Below, piece after piece: positions 38,174 to 46,774 of a stretch of 64,000 nucleotides of DNA. Source of the DNA: Pleomorphomonas koreensis DSM 23070. Lineage in GTDB: Bacteria; Pseudomonadota; Alphaproteobacteria; Rhizobiales; Pleomorphomonadaceae. Position 1 is the first letter of the stretch; the number at the start of each line of letters is the position of its first letter. The position numbers and the translations under genes are program-made. Under the pieces are notes generated by a model. The model saw only the letters and a program-made list of their open reading frames with translations. It searched no databases and was not told the DNA's origin. The stretch covers positions 186,001 through 250,000 of the forward strand of contig NZ_AULH01000006.1 in assembly GCF_000425185.1 (NCBI RefSeq), read 5' to 3'.

Positions 38174-38905
38174 TTAGCCGGCACGGCCCGGAACGGGCCG
38201 TCGGGGATCGAACAGCGAAAACAGCAGGATGCCGACGATGTAGCCGAGGGCGTTCTGCAACAGCGCCCGACCATCGAGACCGGAGGAGGCGTAGAGCACG
38301 GCGAACAACGCGTTGGCGGCGAAGATGAAGCCGAACAGTTGCAGCACCCGGACGTCCGACCACATCTCGACGATGCCGAGCGCCGGCTGGTTCCAGGCGT
38401 CGCCGCCCATCGTCATGATGCCGCCGATGCCGGCGGCGTAGACGAAGCGGATCGCCGCGCCGAGCAGCGCCGCCACCACGAAGCTCGGGCCGAGCAGCAC
38501 CGACTGGCCGTCCCGCATCAGCAGCCAGTAGAGGCCGGCGCCGACCAGAGCCGCCGTGGCGGAAAAGCCGACGAAGCGCCAGGGGCCGAAGCGACGCGCC
38601 ACGGCGGAGCCGAAGGCGGTCAGCCACAGCAGGTCGAACACCAGGGCCGACGGCGTCGGGCTGAGGAAGACGTAGGTAAACGGGCTCCACAGGCCGGCCG
38701 CCCAGCCGCCGGGGAAGTCGACGCCCGACGCCAGGAAGCGGTAGCGCATCGGCGTGAAGGAGAAGGTGAGGAGGAAGGTGGTGGCGCCGTCGCCGCCGAG
38801 ATACCAGGTGCGTCCGACGAAGATGCCGGCCGACAGCAGGATGAAGGCGAGGATCACTCGCGGCAGGTTGAACATCGGTTGATGATTGTCGTTGTCGCCC
38901 TGCAT
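38174..38905 (-). CDS. Rhomboid-like membrane protein, apparently lacking the catalytic dyad
   Basis: A 243-residue protein with about six helices laid out as in alphaproteobacterial rhomboid proteases: TPMRYRF loop, GLWSPFTYVFLSPTPSALVFDLLWLTAFGSAVARRFG (helix 2 region), a GPSF motif where active enzymes have GASG, then AALLGAAIRFVYAAG, and a final LGYIVGILLFSLFDPR. Active enzymes have His and Asn in the helix-2 motif (HxxxN) and a catalytic His before the last GG. Here those His residues are absent (Ser/Ala/Asp instead), though a Ser remains in GPSF. It is probably a pseudoprotease. It is preceded by a 494-base gap. Confidence 0.72.
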   Translation of the reverse strand: MQGDNDNHQPMFNLPRVILAFILLSAGIFVGRTWYLGGDGATTFLLTFSFTPMRYRFLASGVDFPGGWAAGLWSPFTYVFLSPTPSALVFDLLWLTAFGSAVARRFGPWRFVGFSATAALVGAGLYWLLMRDGQSVLLGPSFVVAALLGAAIRFVYAAGIGGIMTMGGDAWNQPALGIVEMWSDVRVLQLFGFIFAANALFAVLYASSGLDGRALLQNALGYIVGILLFSLFDPRRPVPGRAG

Positions 38906-39399
38906 CGCGGCTCCCTCAGCATCCGCCGTCCGGCCGGCGGGCCTGACAGGCTTTAGCCCAAAGGCGGCAGCCGTGCCAGAGCGCAGTCAAAAAGGCACAG
39001 CGGCGGCCGGACGTGCCGCAACGGGGCAGCCGGCGCGGCGATCGACCGATCGACTCGAAACTTAACGGCCGCGCTAACCGATCATCAATACATACCGGCG
39101 CCGAATGGTCATGTTTCAGCGGCGAACGCTTCCGCCGCCGGTGTTCCTTTCAGAACGTCCGCATTCGTCATTTCAGGAACAGGTCGGACGAACGGCCACT
39201 CCACTCGGCAGGCCGCTTTTTCAACTGCCGATCCCCTTCTCCCCGAGAACAGCGGGGACAAGAAAAGTCTCCTGGCACGAGGTCTGCTCGGGAGCCTTCA
39301 GATTGGTCCGAGACGGGGGCATGACTGTGCCGAAATGGCATGGCGCTCCGTCGGGCCAGGCATCTTGAGCCGGATCGGTCCGGTTTTGCGGGGATTCCG
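38906..39399. other. 494-base intergenic region, no supported gene
   Basis: The region lies between the divergent rhomboid-like gene and the PAS protein gene. It is relatively AT-rich around 39055-39110 and contains short open frames on both strands, none with a ribosome site plus recognisable product. Small hairpins such as the one around CCCCGAGAACAGCGGGG near 39240 are present. A small RNA cannot be excluded. Confidence 0.4.
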
Positions 39400-40065
39400 A
39401 TGAAAAGCGTCGTCGCGCGTTCACTTTATGACTACTGGACGAAGCTGCGTGGCCAGCGACCGGCGCCCGAGCGCAACGAGGTCGACCCCGCGGCCATCCG
39501 CGGCCTGCTCGGCGACACCTTCATCCTCGAGGCGCTCGACCGCCACACCTATTCCTTCCGCCTGGCCGGCACGCGCCTCTGCGCCGCCTATGGCCGCGAA
39601 CTCAAGGGGCGCAACATGCTGGACTTCTGGTCCGGCAAGGACCGCGAATCGATCGCCTGCCTGCTGGCGGCCGTCGTCGAGGATGGCGCGGCCGCCGTGT
39701 TCGGCCTCAGCGCCACCAACGAGCGCGGCCAGATCATGCCGGTGGAGGTGATGTTCCTGCCGCTCCATCACGAGGGGCCGAACCACACCCGCATCCTCGG
39801 CTGCTTCGCGCCGATGGATCAACCCTACTGGCTCGGCCTCTACCCGGTGGTACGGCAGCCGTTGCAGAGCCTGCGGCTGATCTGGCCCGACGAGAAGCCG
39901 GCCTTCCTGCTCAACACGGAGAAGGTGGACGGCACGCACGGCGGCTCGCCGGTCCGCCACGATCCGCCGCCGCTGCGCTTCGACCGCCGCCGCCCCGTTC
40001 CTCCTCAGGCGTCGGGCCGGGTGTTCCGCCATTTCCGCGTCATCGAGGGCGGCCGCAGCGACTGA
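39400..40065 (+). CDS. PAS-domain protein (PAS_5/DUF1488-type sensor, no output domain)
   Basis: A 221-residue protein of the alphaproteobacterial PAS_5 kind. The core spans about residues 10-150: LYDYWTKLRGQRPAPERNEVDPAAIRGLLGDTFILE, then YSFRLAGTRLCAAYGRELKGRNMLDFW and ILGCFAPMDQPYWLG. The C-terminal third is Pro/Arg-rich and probably disordered. There is no kinase, cyclase or DNA-binding domain. From general knowledge such proteins often sit next to PilZ proteins, as here: the next gene on the same strand encodes two PilZ domains. The name of the domain family is from memory. Confidence 0.8.
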   Translation: MKSVVARSLYDYWTKLRGQRPAPERNEVDPAAIRGLLGDTFILEALDRHTYSFRLAGTRLCAAYGRELKGRNMLDFWSGKDRESIACLLAAVVEDGAAAVFGLSATNERGQIMPVEVMFLPLHHEGPNHTRILGCFAPMDQPYWLGLYPVVRQPLQSLRLIWPDEKPAFLLNTEKVDGTHGGSPVRHDPPPLRFDRRRPVPPQASGRVFRHFRVIEGGRSD

Positions 40066-40162
40066 TCAGGCGGTACGGACGGACCGGCTAAACCCAATCT
40101 TAAGGTTGGATGCTTACCGTTGTGGGGTGAGCGGCCGCTCGTGGCCGCCAGTGGACAGCGGC

Positions 40163-40780
40163 ATGGCAACCCTCGCGGCCCCGACGCCCCCCCGGACGAG
40201 CAGATTTCCCAAGCCGGAACGCCGGCGGTTCCAGCGCGTCAAGATCGACGTGCTCGGCCGCTTCATGCTGCCCAGCCGCAACGAATACCCCTGCCAGGTG
40301 CAGGATATGTCGCCCGGCGGCGTGGCGCTGATGACGCCGGTATCCGGCGACGTCGGCGAGCGGGTCGTCGCCTATCTCGACCACGTCGGCCGCATCGAAG
40401 GGCAGATCACACGCCTGTTCGAGGGCGGCTTCGCCATGACGGTGAACGCCACGGCCGGCAAGCGCGAGAAGCTGGCCTCCCAGCTCACCTGGCTCGCCAA
40501 CCGCGACAACCTCAACCTGCCGGAAGACCGCCGCCACGAGCGCATCACGCCACAACGGCCGTTCTCCAATCTGGTCCTGCCCGACGGGCAGGAAAGCCGC
40601 TGCAAGATCATCGACGTGTCGCTGTCGGGCGCGGCCATCGCCACCGACTTCAAGCCGCCGCTCGGCACCGCGGTGACGCTTGGCCGCATGCGCGCCCGCG
40701 TGGTGCGCCACTTCAAGGAAGGCATCGCCCTGGAATTCGCGATGCTGCAATCCGAGGACATGCTGAAGAACAATCTCTGA
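40163..40780 (+). CDS. Tandem PilZ-domain protein (c-di-GMP receptor)
   Basis: A 205-residue cytoplasmic protein with two PilZ domains. The first (about residues 15-100) has RRRFQRVKIDVLGRF and DMSPGGVALM. The second (about residues 110-195) has RRHERITPQRPFS and DVSLSGAAI. Both keep the RxxxR and (D/N)xSxxG binding motifs, so both could bind c-di-GMP. It follows the PAS protein gene by 97 bases and precedes a BTLCP protease gene. The start at 40163 (MATLAAPTPP) was chosen over an upstream non-ATG codon. Confidence 0.9.
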   Translation: MATLAAPTPPRTSRFPKPERRRFQRVKIDVLGRFMLPSRNEYPCQVQDMSPGGVALMTPVSGDVGERVVAYLDHVGRIEGQITRLFEGGFAMTVNATAGKREKLASQLTWLANRDNLNLPEDRRHERITPQRPFSNLVLPDGQESRCKIIDVSLSGAAIATDFKPPLGTAVTLGRMRARVVRHFKEGIALEFAMLQSEDMLKNNL

Positions 40781-41269
40781 GGAGATCGGCGGCCATGACG
40801 GCCGCCGCGGCATTTCCCCTTCGCTAACCAAGCCATGATTACGCCATCCGCCGGCCCGGCCGTCCCAACGCCCGGCCGGCGCGATCGCGCCTGTCCCGCG
40901 CCCGCTATCGGCGCCCTCCTCCCCTCCCCCGCACCGTGCCGGCTGTGCCATTGCCGGACACCTCGCCCTGGCAGGGTTAATGCAGCCATCGAGACGGGAC
41001 GTTCCGAAATCGGACAACCGGGAGCGTCCCGGCCGCTGGTGCGTTCCCTCCGGGTCACCAAGCCTTAACGCCGGCGGCCGAACGCATGAACCATGGTGGA
41101 TGGAAAGTAAACACGATCGACTTCATCAGTATAAACAAATCATAAAATGCATCTCGAATTTTCGTAAACAGATCATTTCCGCGATACGGCCGTTTTGATT
41201 CCTCCATTTCACGTGACCGAAAAACAATTGTGTCATTCTCCTGACTAACAACAGGGAGACGTCACGACG
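40781..41269. other. 489-base intergenic region turning AT-rich
   Basis: No gene is supported. The first half has normal GC. From about 41100 the sequence becomes markedly AT-rich up to the BTLCP gene (for example ATCATAAAATGCATCTCG) and probably holds its promoter. I could not single out a convincing -35/-10 pair. Confidence 0.45.
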
Positions 41270-41872
41270 ATGAGAAAGATCGCGACGCTAAGAACAACGG
41301 TTCTGTTTGCTTCGGCTCTATTTGCAGCTGCCAGCGCCAATGCGGCCGAGAAGGAAATGAAAATCCGCGGCATCGCGGCGCCGCCGGTCGGCTACGTGCA
41401 GTTCTGCGCCGAGTATCCCGCCGATTGCCGGGGCGCAAAGGACGCCAATCAGGTCGTCAGCCTGACCCAGGCGGTGTGGAACCAGCTCAACCAGGTCAAC
41501 ACGGCCGTCAACACCGCCGTGCTGCCGGCCACCGACATGGAAATCTACGGTGTGCTCGAGCACTGGGACTATCCGAAGCTGGCCGGCGACTGCGAGGACT
41601 ACGTGCTGGAGAAGCGGCGCGACCTGTTGCGCGCCGGCTGGCCGGAAAGCGCGCTGCTGATCACCGTGGTGCGCGACGAAACTGGCTCCGGCCACGCGGT
41701 GCTCACCGTCCGTACCAATCGCGGCGACGTGGTGCTCGACAACAAGACCGATCGCATCCTGGTCTGGGCCGACACGCCCTATACCTATCTGAAGCGCCAA
41801 TCGACCACGGACCCCAACACCTGGGACCTCATCGAGGACGCCCGCGCCTCGCTGGTCGGCTCTCTGAAGTAA
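41270..41872 (+). CDS. Transglutaminase-like cysteine peptidase (BTLCP family, LapG-like)
   Basis: A 200-residue exported protease-fold protein. The signal peptide covers about residues 1-25 (ending SANAA). The catalytic triad pattern is complete: Cys in GDCEDYVLEKRRDLL (about residue 107), His in SGHAVLTVRTNRG (about residue 142) and Asp in VVLDNKTD (about residue 157). In pseudomonads the relative LapG cleaves surface adhesins under c-di-GMP control through LapD. Here the preceding gene encodes a tandem PilZ protein, but no LapD or adhesin gene is in view. A ribosome site (CAGGGAGA) precedes the ATG. A strong terminator follows. Confidence 0.92.
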   Translation: MRKIATLRTTVLFASALFAAASANAAEKEMKIRGIAAPPVGYVQFCAEYPADCRGAKDANQVVSLTQAVWNQLNQVNTAVNTAVLPATDMEIYGVLEHWDYPKLAGDCEDYVLEKRRDLLRAGWPESALLITVVRDETGSGHAVLTVRTNRGDVVLDNKTDRILVWADTPYTYLKRQSTTDPNTWDLIEDARASLVGSLK

Positions 41873-41885
41873 CCGCAGACACCAG

Positions 41886-41935
41886 AACGTCGCCGTTTCC
41901 CGGAAGGGAAATGGCGACGTTTCGATTCTCTTTTC
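41886..41935 (+). terminator. Intrinsic terminator of the BTLCP gene
   Basis: A long stem (AACGTCGCCGTTTCCC, 41886-41901; GGGAAATGGCGACGTT, 41906-41921; one mismatch) with the tetraloop GGAA, followed by TCGATTCTCTTTT. It starts 14 bases after the stop. Confidence 0.88.
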
Positions 41936-42361
41936 CAGCGCGTGACGGTGAACAATCGCTGATCATGTCCAAAAGACGCGCCTGGACCATCAGGCGCAGT
42001 AATTTCCTCAGGAATAATTCGCAAGATTTACTACAACTCAAGATTTTATTTATCCCGACGGCGAGACGAGCGGATATTATGCTTGCCCCGTTTCATCCGG
42101 AGTAGCTGCCATTCTACCGGCTTGAAATTCCCCCGAAAACCCATCGTTTCTAAAAACAGTCTACATTATCGCCCATTAGTTCTTTTGTTCACTTTTTTAT
42201 ATGATTATATTATCATTGTTAGTATCACTCGCAAAGGTTATATGGCGACGCCTTTCGGGCGACCGACACACGGAAGCCGTCTGCTGGCTCGCCTTGTGTT
42301 TCCTTGGCGTTGACGGTTTAGTGCCGACGAAGGCACCTCATGCGTCGAGGTGAACTGAGCC
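41936..42361. other. AT-rich intergenic region, no supported gene
   Basis: About 430 bases with composition unlike the rest of the window, especially 41998-42245 (for example TTTTTTATATGATTATATTATC). No open frame of note is present. The far end, near the ArsR gene, returns to normal GC and holds small hairpins such as GTGCC/GGCAC around 42320-42336. It may be a promoter-rich or nucleoid-bound patch, or the edge of an acquired segment. Confidence 0.5.
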
Positions 42362-42685
42362 ATGCAAGACCCTACCCAGATCGCTTTGCCGGAGGACGGC
42401 GAGGCAAGCATCTCGTCGCTGATTCACGACTTGTGCGGCACCGTCAGGGCGCTTTCGCACGAGCAGCGCCTTACTATCCTGGTTCATTTATGCGGCAAGG
42501 AATGCTCGGTAGGCGAACTTGAGAGGAAGCTGGCGCTTCCGCAACCTGCGGTTTCGCAACAGCTCGCACGCCTGCGGTCGGACGGTCTGGTGCTGGCCCG
42601 CCGCGAGGGGCGGACCATCTATTACTGCGCCCATCGCCAGCGCCTCATCGATTTCCTCGCCGGGCTGCGCTGTCTGCTCGGCTGA
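42362..42685 (+). CDS. ArsR/SmtB-family regulator with several cysteines
   Basis: A 107-residue winged-helix repressor. The pattern ALSHEQRLTILVHLCGKECSVGELERKLALPQPAVSQQLARLRSDGLVLARREGRTIYY is typical of the NolR/BigR/SqrR side of ArsR. Five cysteines (25, 44, 48, 89, 104) are visible. The pair of one Cys in the GKECSVG region and one near the C-terminus (GLRCLLG) is placed roughly like the thiols of sulfide or persulfide sensors, but the alignment is not exact. No metal or sulfur gene is adjacent. It lies alone after an AT-rich gap, and its stop faces the dihydropyrimidinase gene. Confidence 0.88.
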   Translation: MQDPTQIALPEDGEASISSLIHDLCGTVRALSHEQRLTILVHLCGKECSVGELERKLALPQPAVSQQLARLRSDGLVLARREGRTIYYCAHRQRLIDFLAGLRCLLG

Positions 42686-42770
42686 GACGGCGCGGCGTCT
42701 CCGGATCGATGCGAGCTTGTCCTGCGTGTCGCGATCGGCTCCTGCCGGCTGCCAGGCACGGAGGCCGGCC

Positions 42771-44225
42771 TCAGATGCCGGTCGCCGGGAGGCCGGCGCG
42801 CTCGACGCGGCGCGGCGCCACGATGTTCTTCCACTGGCTGAGCGACCGAGCCACCGCCGTGAACGGCTTGCGCGGCACAAACCGGCCGTAGCCCTCCTCG
42901 GTCTTCATGGTCGATTCCTCGACCAGCACGCGGCCGCGCGACAGCGTGAAGCGCGGCAGGCCGGTGACCTCGTAGCCGTCGAACACGTTGTATTCGATCA
43001 CCGATTGCTGGTTCCCAGGTGAGATCACCTTGGAGCGCCTGGGGTCCCAGACCACGAGATCGGCGTCGGCGCCGACCAGCACCGCCCCCTTCCTGGGGTA
43101 CATGTTGAGGATCTTGGCGCTGTTGGTGGAGGTGACGGCCACGAACTCGTTCATGGTCAGGCGGCCGGTGCGGACGCCGTAGGTCCACAAGAGCGGCATG
43201 CGGTCTTCGAGGCCGCCGGTGCCGTTGGGAATCTTGCGGAAGTCGCCGAGGCCGTTGCGCTTCTGGGCGATGGTGAAGGTGCAGTGATCGGTGGCGACGC
43301 AGCTCAGCGAGCCGGCGGCAAGGCCGGCCCACAGGCTGTCCTGGTGCAGCTTGTTGCGGAAGGGCGGGCTCATAACGCGGGCCGCCGAATGATCCCAGTC
43401 GGGATTGGCGTATTCGCTCTCGTCGAGCAGGAGGTGCTGGATCAGCGGCTCGCCGTAGACGCGCATGCCCTTCTGGCGGGCACGGCGGATCGCCTCGTGC
43501 GCCTGTTCGCAGGAGGTGTGCACGACGTAGAGCGGCGCGCCGGCCATGTCGGCCAGCATGATGGCGCGGTTGGTGGCCTCACCTTCCACCTCGGGCGGAC
43601 GCGAATAGGCGTGCGCCTCGGGGCCGGTGTTGCCCTCGGCATAGAGCTTCTGCTGCATCTGGGCGACGACGTCGCCGTTCTCGGCATGCACCATCGGCAA
43701 GGCGCCGAGTTCGGCAAGCCGCTGGAACGACTGAAACATCTCGTCGTCGTCGACCATCAGCGAGCCCTTGTAGGCCATGAAATGCTTGAAGGAGTTGATG
43801 CCCTTCTCCTCGACGATCACCTTCATCTCGTCGAAGATCTGCCGGCTCCACGACGTCACGCACATATGGAAGGAGTAATCGGCGTTGGCGCGGCTCGCCC
43901 GATTGTGCCAGCTCTGCAGGGCCTCCAGCATCGACTGGTCAGGGCGCGGCGTCACGAAGTCGACAACCATGGTGGTGCCGCCCGCCAGGCCGGCCCGCGT
44001 GCCGCTGTCGAAGTCGTCGGCCGAATAGGTGTCCATGAACGGCATGTCGAGATGGGTGTGCGGATCGATGCCGCCCGGCATGACGTAGCAGCCGGAGGCG
44101 TCCAGCACCTCGTCGCCCCGGAGATCGGGGCCGATCGCCGCGATGCGCTCGCCGTCGATCAGCACGTCGGCCTCATATGTCAGATCGGCGGTAACGACGG
44201 TTCCACCCTTGATGACCTTCGACAT
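42771..44225 (-). CDS. hydA: Dihydropyrimidinase
   Basis: A 484-residue zinc amidohydrolase that opens dihydrouracil or dihydrothymine to N-carbamoyl-beta-amino acids. The binuclear metal site is visible: HxH in GGIDPHTHLDMPF (about residues 57-62), the carboxylated Lys in NSFKHFMAYKG (about residue 148), His in MVHAENGDVV, His in YVVHTSCEQAHEA and Asp in CVATDHCTF. The C-terminal tail RGRVLVEE is standard. It lies 40 bases downstream of the amidohydrolase gene that performs the next step, on the same strand. Confidence 0.95.
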   Translation of the reverse strand: MSKVIKGGTVVTADLTYEADVLIDGERIAAIGPDLRGDEVLDASGCYVMPGGIDPHTHLDMPFMDTYSADDFDSGTRAGLAGGTTMVVDFVTPRPDQSMLEALQSWHNRASRANADYSFHMCVTSWSRQIFDEMKVIVEEKGINSFKHFMAYKGSLMVDDDEMFQSFQRLAELGALPMVHAENGDVVAQMQQKLYAEGNTGPEAHAYSRPPEVEGEATNRAIMLADMAGAPLYVVHTSCEQAHEAIRRARQKGMRVYGEPLIQHLLLDESEYANPDWDHSAARVMSPPFRNKLHQDSLWAGLAAGSLSCVATDHCTFTIAQKRNGLGDFRKIPNGTGGLEDRMPLLWTYGVRTGRLTMNEFVAVTSTNSAKILNMYPRKGAVLVGADADLVVWDPRRSKVISPGNQQSVIEYNVFDGYEVTGLPRFTLSRGRVLVEESTMKTEEGYGRFVPRKPFTAVARSLSQWKNIVAPRRVERAGLPATGI

Positions 44226-44265
44226 GGCTCCCTCCCCCGTTGTTTCATAACCGGCGCGCCGCCTG

Positions 44266-45516
44266 TCAGGCGACGATCTCCGCTATTTCCAGCACGGCGT
44301 GCAGCAGCACGTCGGCGCCGGCCGCCGCCCATTCGGGCGTGATCCTCTCGTCCTCGTTATGGCTGAGGCCGCCCTCGCAAGGACACATGATCATGGTGGC
44401 CGGCGCCACCTTCGACGCCCAGCAGGCGTCGTGGCCGGCACCGGAGACGATGTTCATGTGGCTGTAGCCGAGCCTTTCGGCCACCGCGCGGACGCGGGCG
44501 ACCAGCGTCGGGTCGAAGGTGACGGGATCGAAATGACCGACCACCTCCACCGCGCACCCGACGCCCAGCGCGGCGCAGAGTTTCAGTGCCTCGGCCTCGA
44601 TGATCGCCCGCATGCGGTCGAGCTTGTCCTGCTCGGGCGAGCGGATGTCGACGGTGAAGACGACGCTGCCGGGCAGCACGTTGCGCGAGTTGGGCGAGAC
44701 CTTCACCTGGCCGACGCCGCCGACGGCGTCCGGCTGGTTGTCCATCGCCACCTTCTGCACCAGTTCCAAGATGCGGGCCATGGCGAGGCCGGCATTGACG
44801 CGCATGTCCATCGGCGTCGAGCCGGTGTGCGCCTCCCTGCCGGTCAGCGTGAATTCCAGCCACCAGAGGCCCTGGCAATGGGTGACGACGCCGATCTCTC
44901 TGCCCGCGGCTTCGAGGATCGGCCCCTGCTCGATATGATACTCGAAATAGGCGTGCATCTTGCGCGCGCCGACCTCCTCGTCGCCGCGCCAGCCGATGCG
45001 TAACAGTTCGTCGCCATAGGTCTTGCCGTCGAGATCCTGACGGGAATAGGCGTAGTCGAGGCTGTGGACGCCGGCGAACACGCCGGAAGCCAGCATGGCC
45101 GGCGCGAAGCGGGCGCCTTCCTCGTTGGCCCAGTTGACGACGACGATCGGATGTCTGGTGCGGATGCCGAGGTCGTCGAGCGAGCGCACGACTTCGAGGG
45201 CGCCGAGCACGCCGAGCACGCCGTCGTAGCGGCCGCCGGTCGGCTGGGTGTCGAGATGACTGCCGACGTAAACCGGCAGCGCGCCGGCATCGGTGCCGGG
45301 GCGGGTGAAGAACATGGTGCCCAACTTGTCGACGCCGAGCGTCATGCCGGCCGCCTCGCCCCAGGACTTGAGCAGCGCCCGCCCGCTGGCATCGGCGTCG
45401 GTCAGCGTCTGGCGATTGCAGCCGCCCCGGAGGCCGGGGCCGGTCGTTGCCATTTCCTGAAGGCTGTCCCAGAGACGCGCTCCATTGACGCGCATGTTGT
45501 CGGCCGGCTTCGTCAT
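44266..45516 (-). CDS. Zn-dependent N-carbamoyl-amino-acid hydrolase (beta-ureidopropionase type)
   Basis: A 416-residue M20-family amidohydrolase. The metal ligands lie in VGSHLDTQPTGGRYDGVLG (about residues 80-98), NEEGARFAPAM and YFEYHIEQGPILE (about residues 180-192), with GAGHDACW and GGLSHNEDE near the end. It removes the carbamoyl group from N-carbamoyl-beta-alanine or N-carbamoyl-L-amino acids, giving ammonia, CO2 and the amino acid. Coupling with dihydropyrimidinase supports the beta-ureidopropionase role in reductive pyrimidine breakdown. Allantoate amidohydrolase is a close relative. The start at 45516 (MTKPADNMRVNG) is preferred. Confidence 0.9.
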   Translation of the reverse strand: MTKPADNMRVNGARLWDSLQEMATTGPGLRGGCNRQTLTDADASGRALLKSWGEAAGMTLGVDKLGTMFFTRPGTDAGALPVYVGSHLDTQPTGGRYDGVLGVLGALEVVRSLDDLGIRTRHPIVVVNWANEEGARFAPAMLASGVFAGVHSLDYAYSRQDLDGKTYGDELLRIGWRGDEEVGARKMHAYFEYHIEQGPILEAAGREIGVVTHCQGLWWLEFTLTGREAHTGSTPMDMRVNAGLAMARILELVQKVAMDNQPDAVGGVGQVKVSPNSRNVLPGSVVFTVDIRSPEQDKLDRMRAIIEAEALKLCAALGVGCAVEVVGHFDPVTFDPTLVARVRAVAERLGYSHMNIVSGAGHDACWASKVAPATMIMCPCEGGLSHNEDERITPEWAAAGADVLLHAVLEIAEIVA

Positions 45517-45777
45517 CCCGTTCCCTCGCGCGCCGCCTGCGGCATCCACCCTGACGCAAACGGTGATCCTGCCCCGTCATACACCAGCGGCGGGGCGCCG
45601 GCATCGGACCGCAGATCATTTACCGATCGACAAAGCCATGGTCCCGTTTGCCGTTGAGATGGTCAAGGATGATTATTGGGCAGCAAGTCCCGGCCGAGCC
45701 TTGGTTTTCAGCGCCTGCCGGAGACGCGCCCAGGCCAGCATCGTCACGCATCGCCGGCCGGGAGACCGGCAGCCGGC

Positions 45778-46008
45778 TCAGAAAACGACCGCGGCCAGAA
45801 GCAGGAAAGCGGCGTAGGTGATGTTGAAAATCAGGATCAGATGGAAGGCATGCAGCGTCAGGTGAAGAAGCGACGCCGGCTGGCGCATGAGCATGTTGCC
45901 GATGCCGGACATGACCAGCAGGAACATTCCGACGAGTGCCGCAGCGAGACGTCGCATCAGGCCGCAGAAGGCGGCAACCAACATGGTCACGGCGACAACC
46001 CAAGTCAT
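45778..46008 (-). CDS. Small membrane protein, unknown function
   Basis: A 76-residue protein with two hydrophobic segments at about residues 3-40 and 48-75. The ATG at 46006-46008 is preceded by GGGGTGAG. It lies alone between the amidohydrolase and VOC genes on the same strand. A His-rich turn (HLTLHAFHLIL) within the second segment is the only distinctive feature. I do not recognise the family. Confidence 0.5.
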   Translation of the reverse strand: MTWVVAVTMLVAAFCGLMRRLAAALVGMFLLVMSGIGNMLMRQPASLLHLTLHAFHLILIFNITYAAFLLLAAVVF

Positions 46009-46227
46009 GGCTCACCCCGTCGAGACCGGCGGAAATCAACGCTTCCGCCCGACGCACGAAATGGCCGGATCGGGGCAAAACGGGGGCAGCTGGATCACAA
46101 GATCGCGATTGGCGACAAATAACGCCGGACATCCCGGCCTGCCGCATCGCACCAGCCGCCGCGATCCCTCCGGGACAAGGCGGCCGACGCAGATGACCGA
46201 CAGAACAGTCCGATGAGCGGCGGCCCG

Positions 46228-46608
46228 TCACATCGGCTCGGGTTCGAGATAGCCGATCGCGCTGCCGGCGGCATCCTGCACGATGGCGACCTTGCCGACG
46301 CCCGAAATCGCCCACGGACCGCGCAGCACCTTGCCGCCGGCCGGCCCCACCTTGGCCACCGCCGCGTCGATGTCGTCGATCGCCACATAGGGGAACCAGT
46401 CGCGCGAGCCGGGCTGGCTGTCCGGCCATTCGTAGATGCCGGCCACCGGCATCTCCTGCGACGGGGCGTGGGCCAGCGTGTAGATGCCACCCTCGCCCAT
46501 GTTCTGCTCGGTGAAGGTCCAGCCGAGCGCGGCGGCGTAGAACGCCGTGGCGGCGGCGACGTCGGGCGTCATCAGCTCATTCCAGATGAAGGTACCGTGC
46601 TTGATCAT
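46228..46608 (-). CDS. VOC-family (glyoxalase/bleomycin-resistance-like) protein
   Basis: A 126-residue protein with the paired beta-alpha-beta-beta-beta modules of the VOC superfamily: GTFIWNELMTPDVAAATAFYAAALGWTF at the start and AIVQDAAGSAIGYLEPE at the end. It resembles the CFP-30/hydroxylase-like group with the pattern W.EL.T.D...A..FY...FGW. Its metal ligands and substrate are not evident. A ribosome site (GAGGAG) precedes the ATG at 46608. Confidence 0.88.
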   Translation of the reverse strand: MIKHGTFIWNELMTPDVAAATAFYAAALGWTFTEQNMGEGGIYTLAHAPSQEMPVAGIYEWPDSQPGSRDWFPYVAIDDIDAAVAKVGPAGGKVLRGPWAISGVGKVAIVQDAAGSAIGYLEPEPM

Positions 46609-46739
46609 GACGATCTCCTCTCCGTTGGATTACGCGCAGAACATACCATGAACTATCGAGCCGTCCGGCGCAACCCGCATTGTCGGCCGCCGCCATGGCG
46701 GACGACGCCGGCCGGAATGGCTTTTTCTCGCGGACTGAC

Positions 46740-46768
46740 TTGACCTTGACGGCCTGGAGGACCATCTT
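46740..46768 (+). promoter_or_regulatory. Weak promoter candidate for mgtE
   Basis: TTGACC (46740-46745), a 17-base spacer and CATCTT (46763-46768). The -10 box is poor. It would start a transcript near 46775 with a leader of about 160 bases, which includes all of the structured region described next. Confidence 0.35.
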
Positions 46769-46774
46769 CCCGGC

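Noticed and set aside
39105-39368. An 87-codon open frame in the gap before the PAS protein gene
   Set aside because: No ribosome site, no recognisable fold, and overlapping open frames on both strands indicate chance.
40094-40109. Small palindrome around CTTAAG upstream of the PilZ gene
   Set aside because: Short, with a mismatch, and the TTAA spacing does not fit a CtrA site; likely chance.
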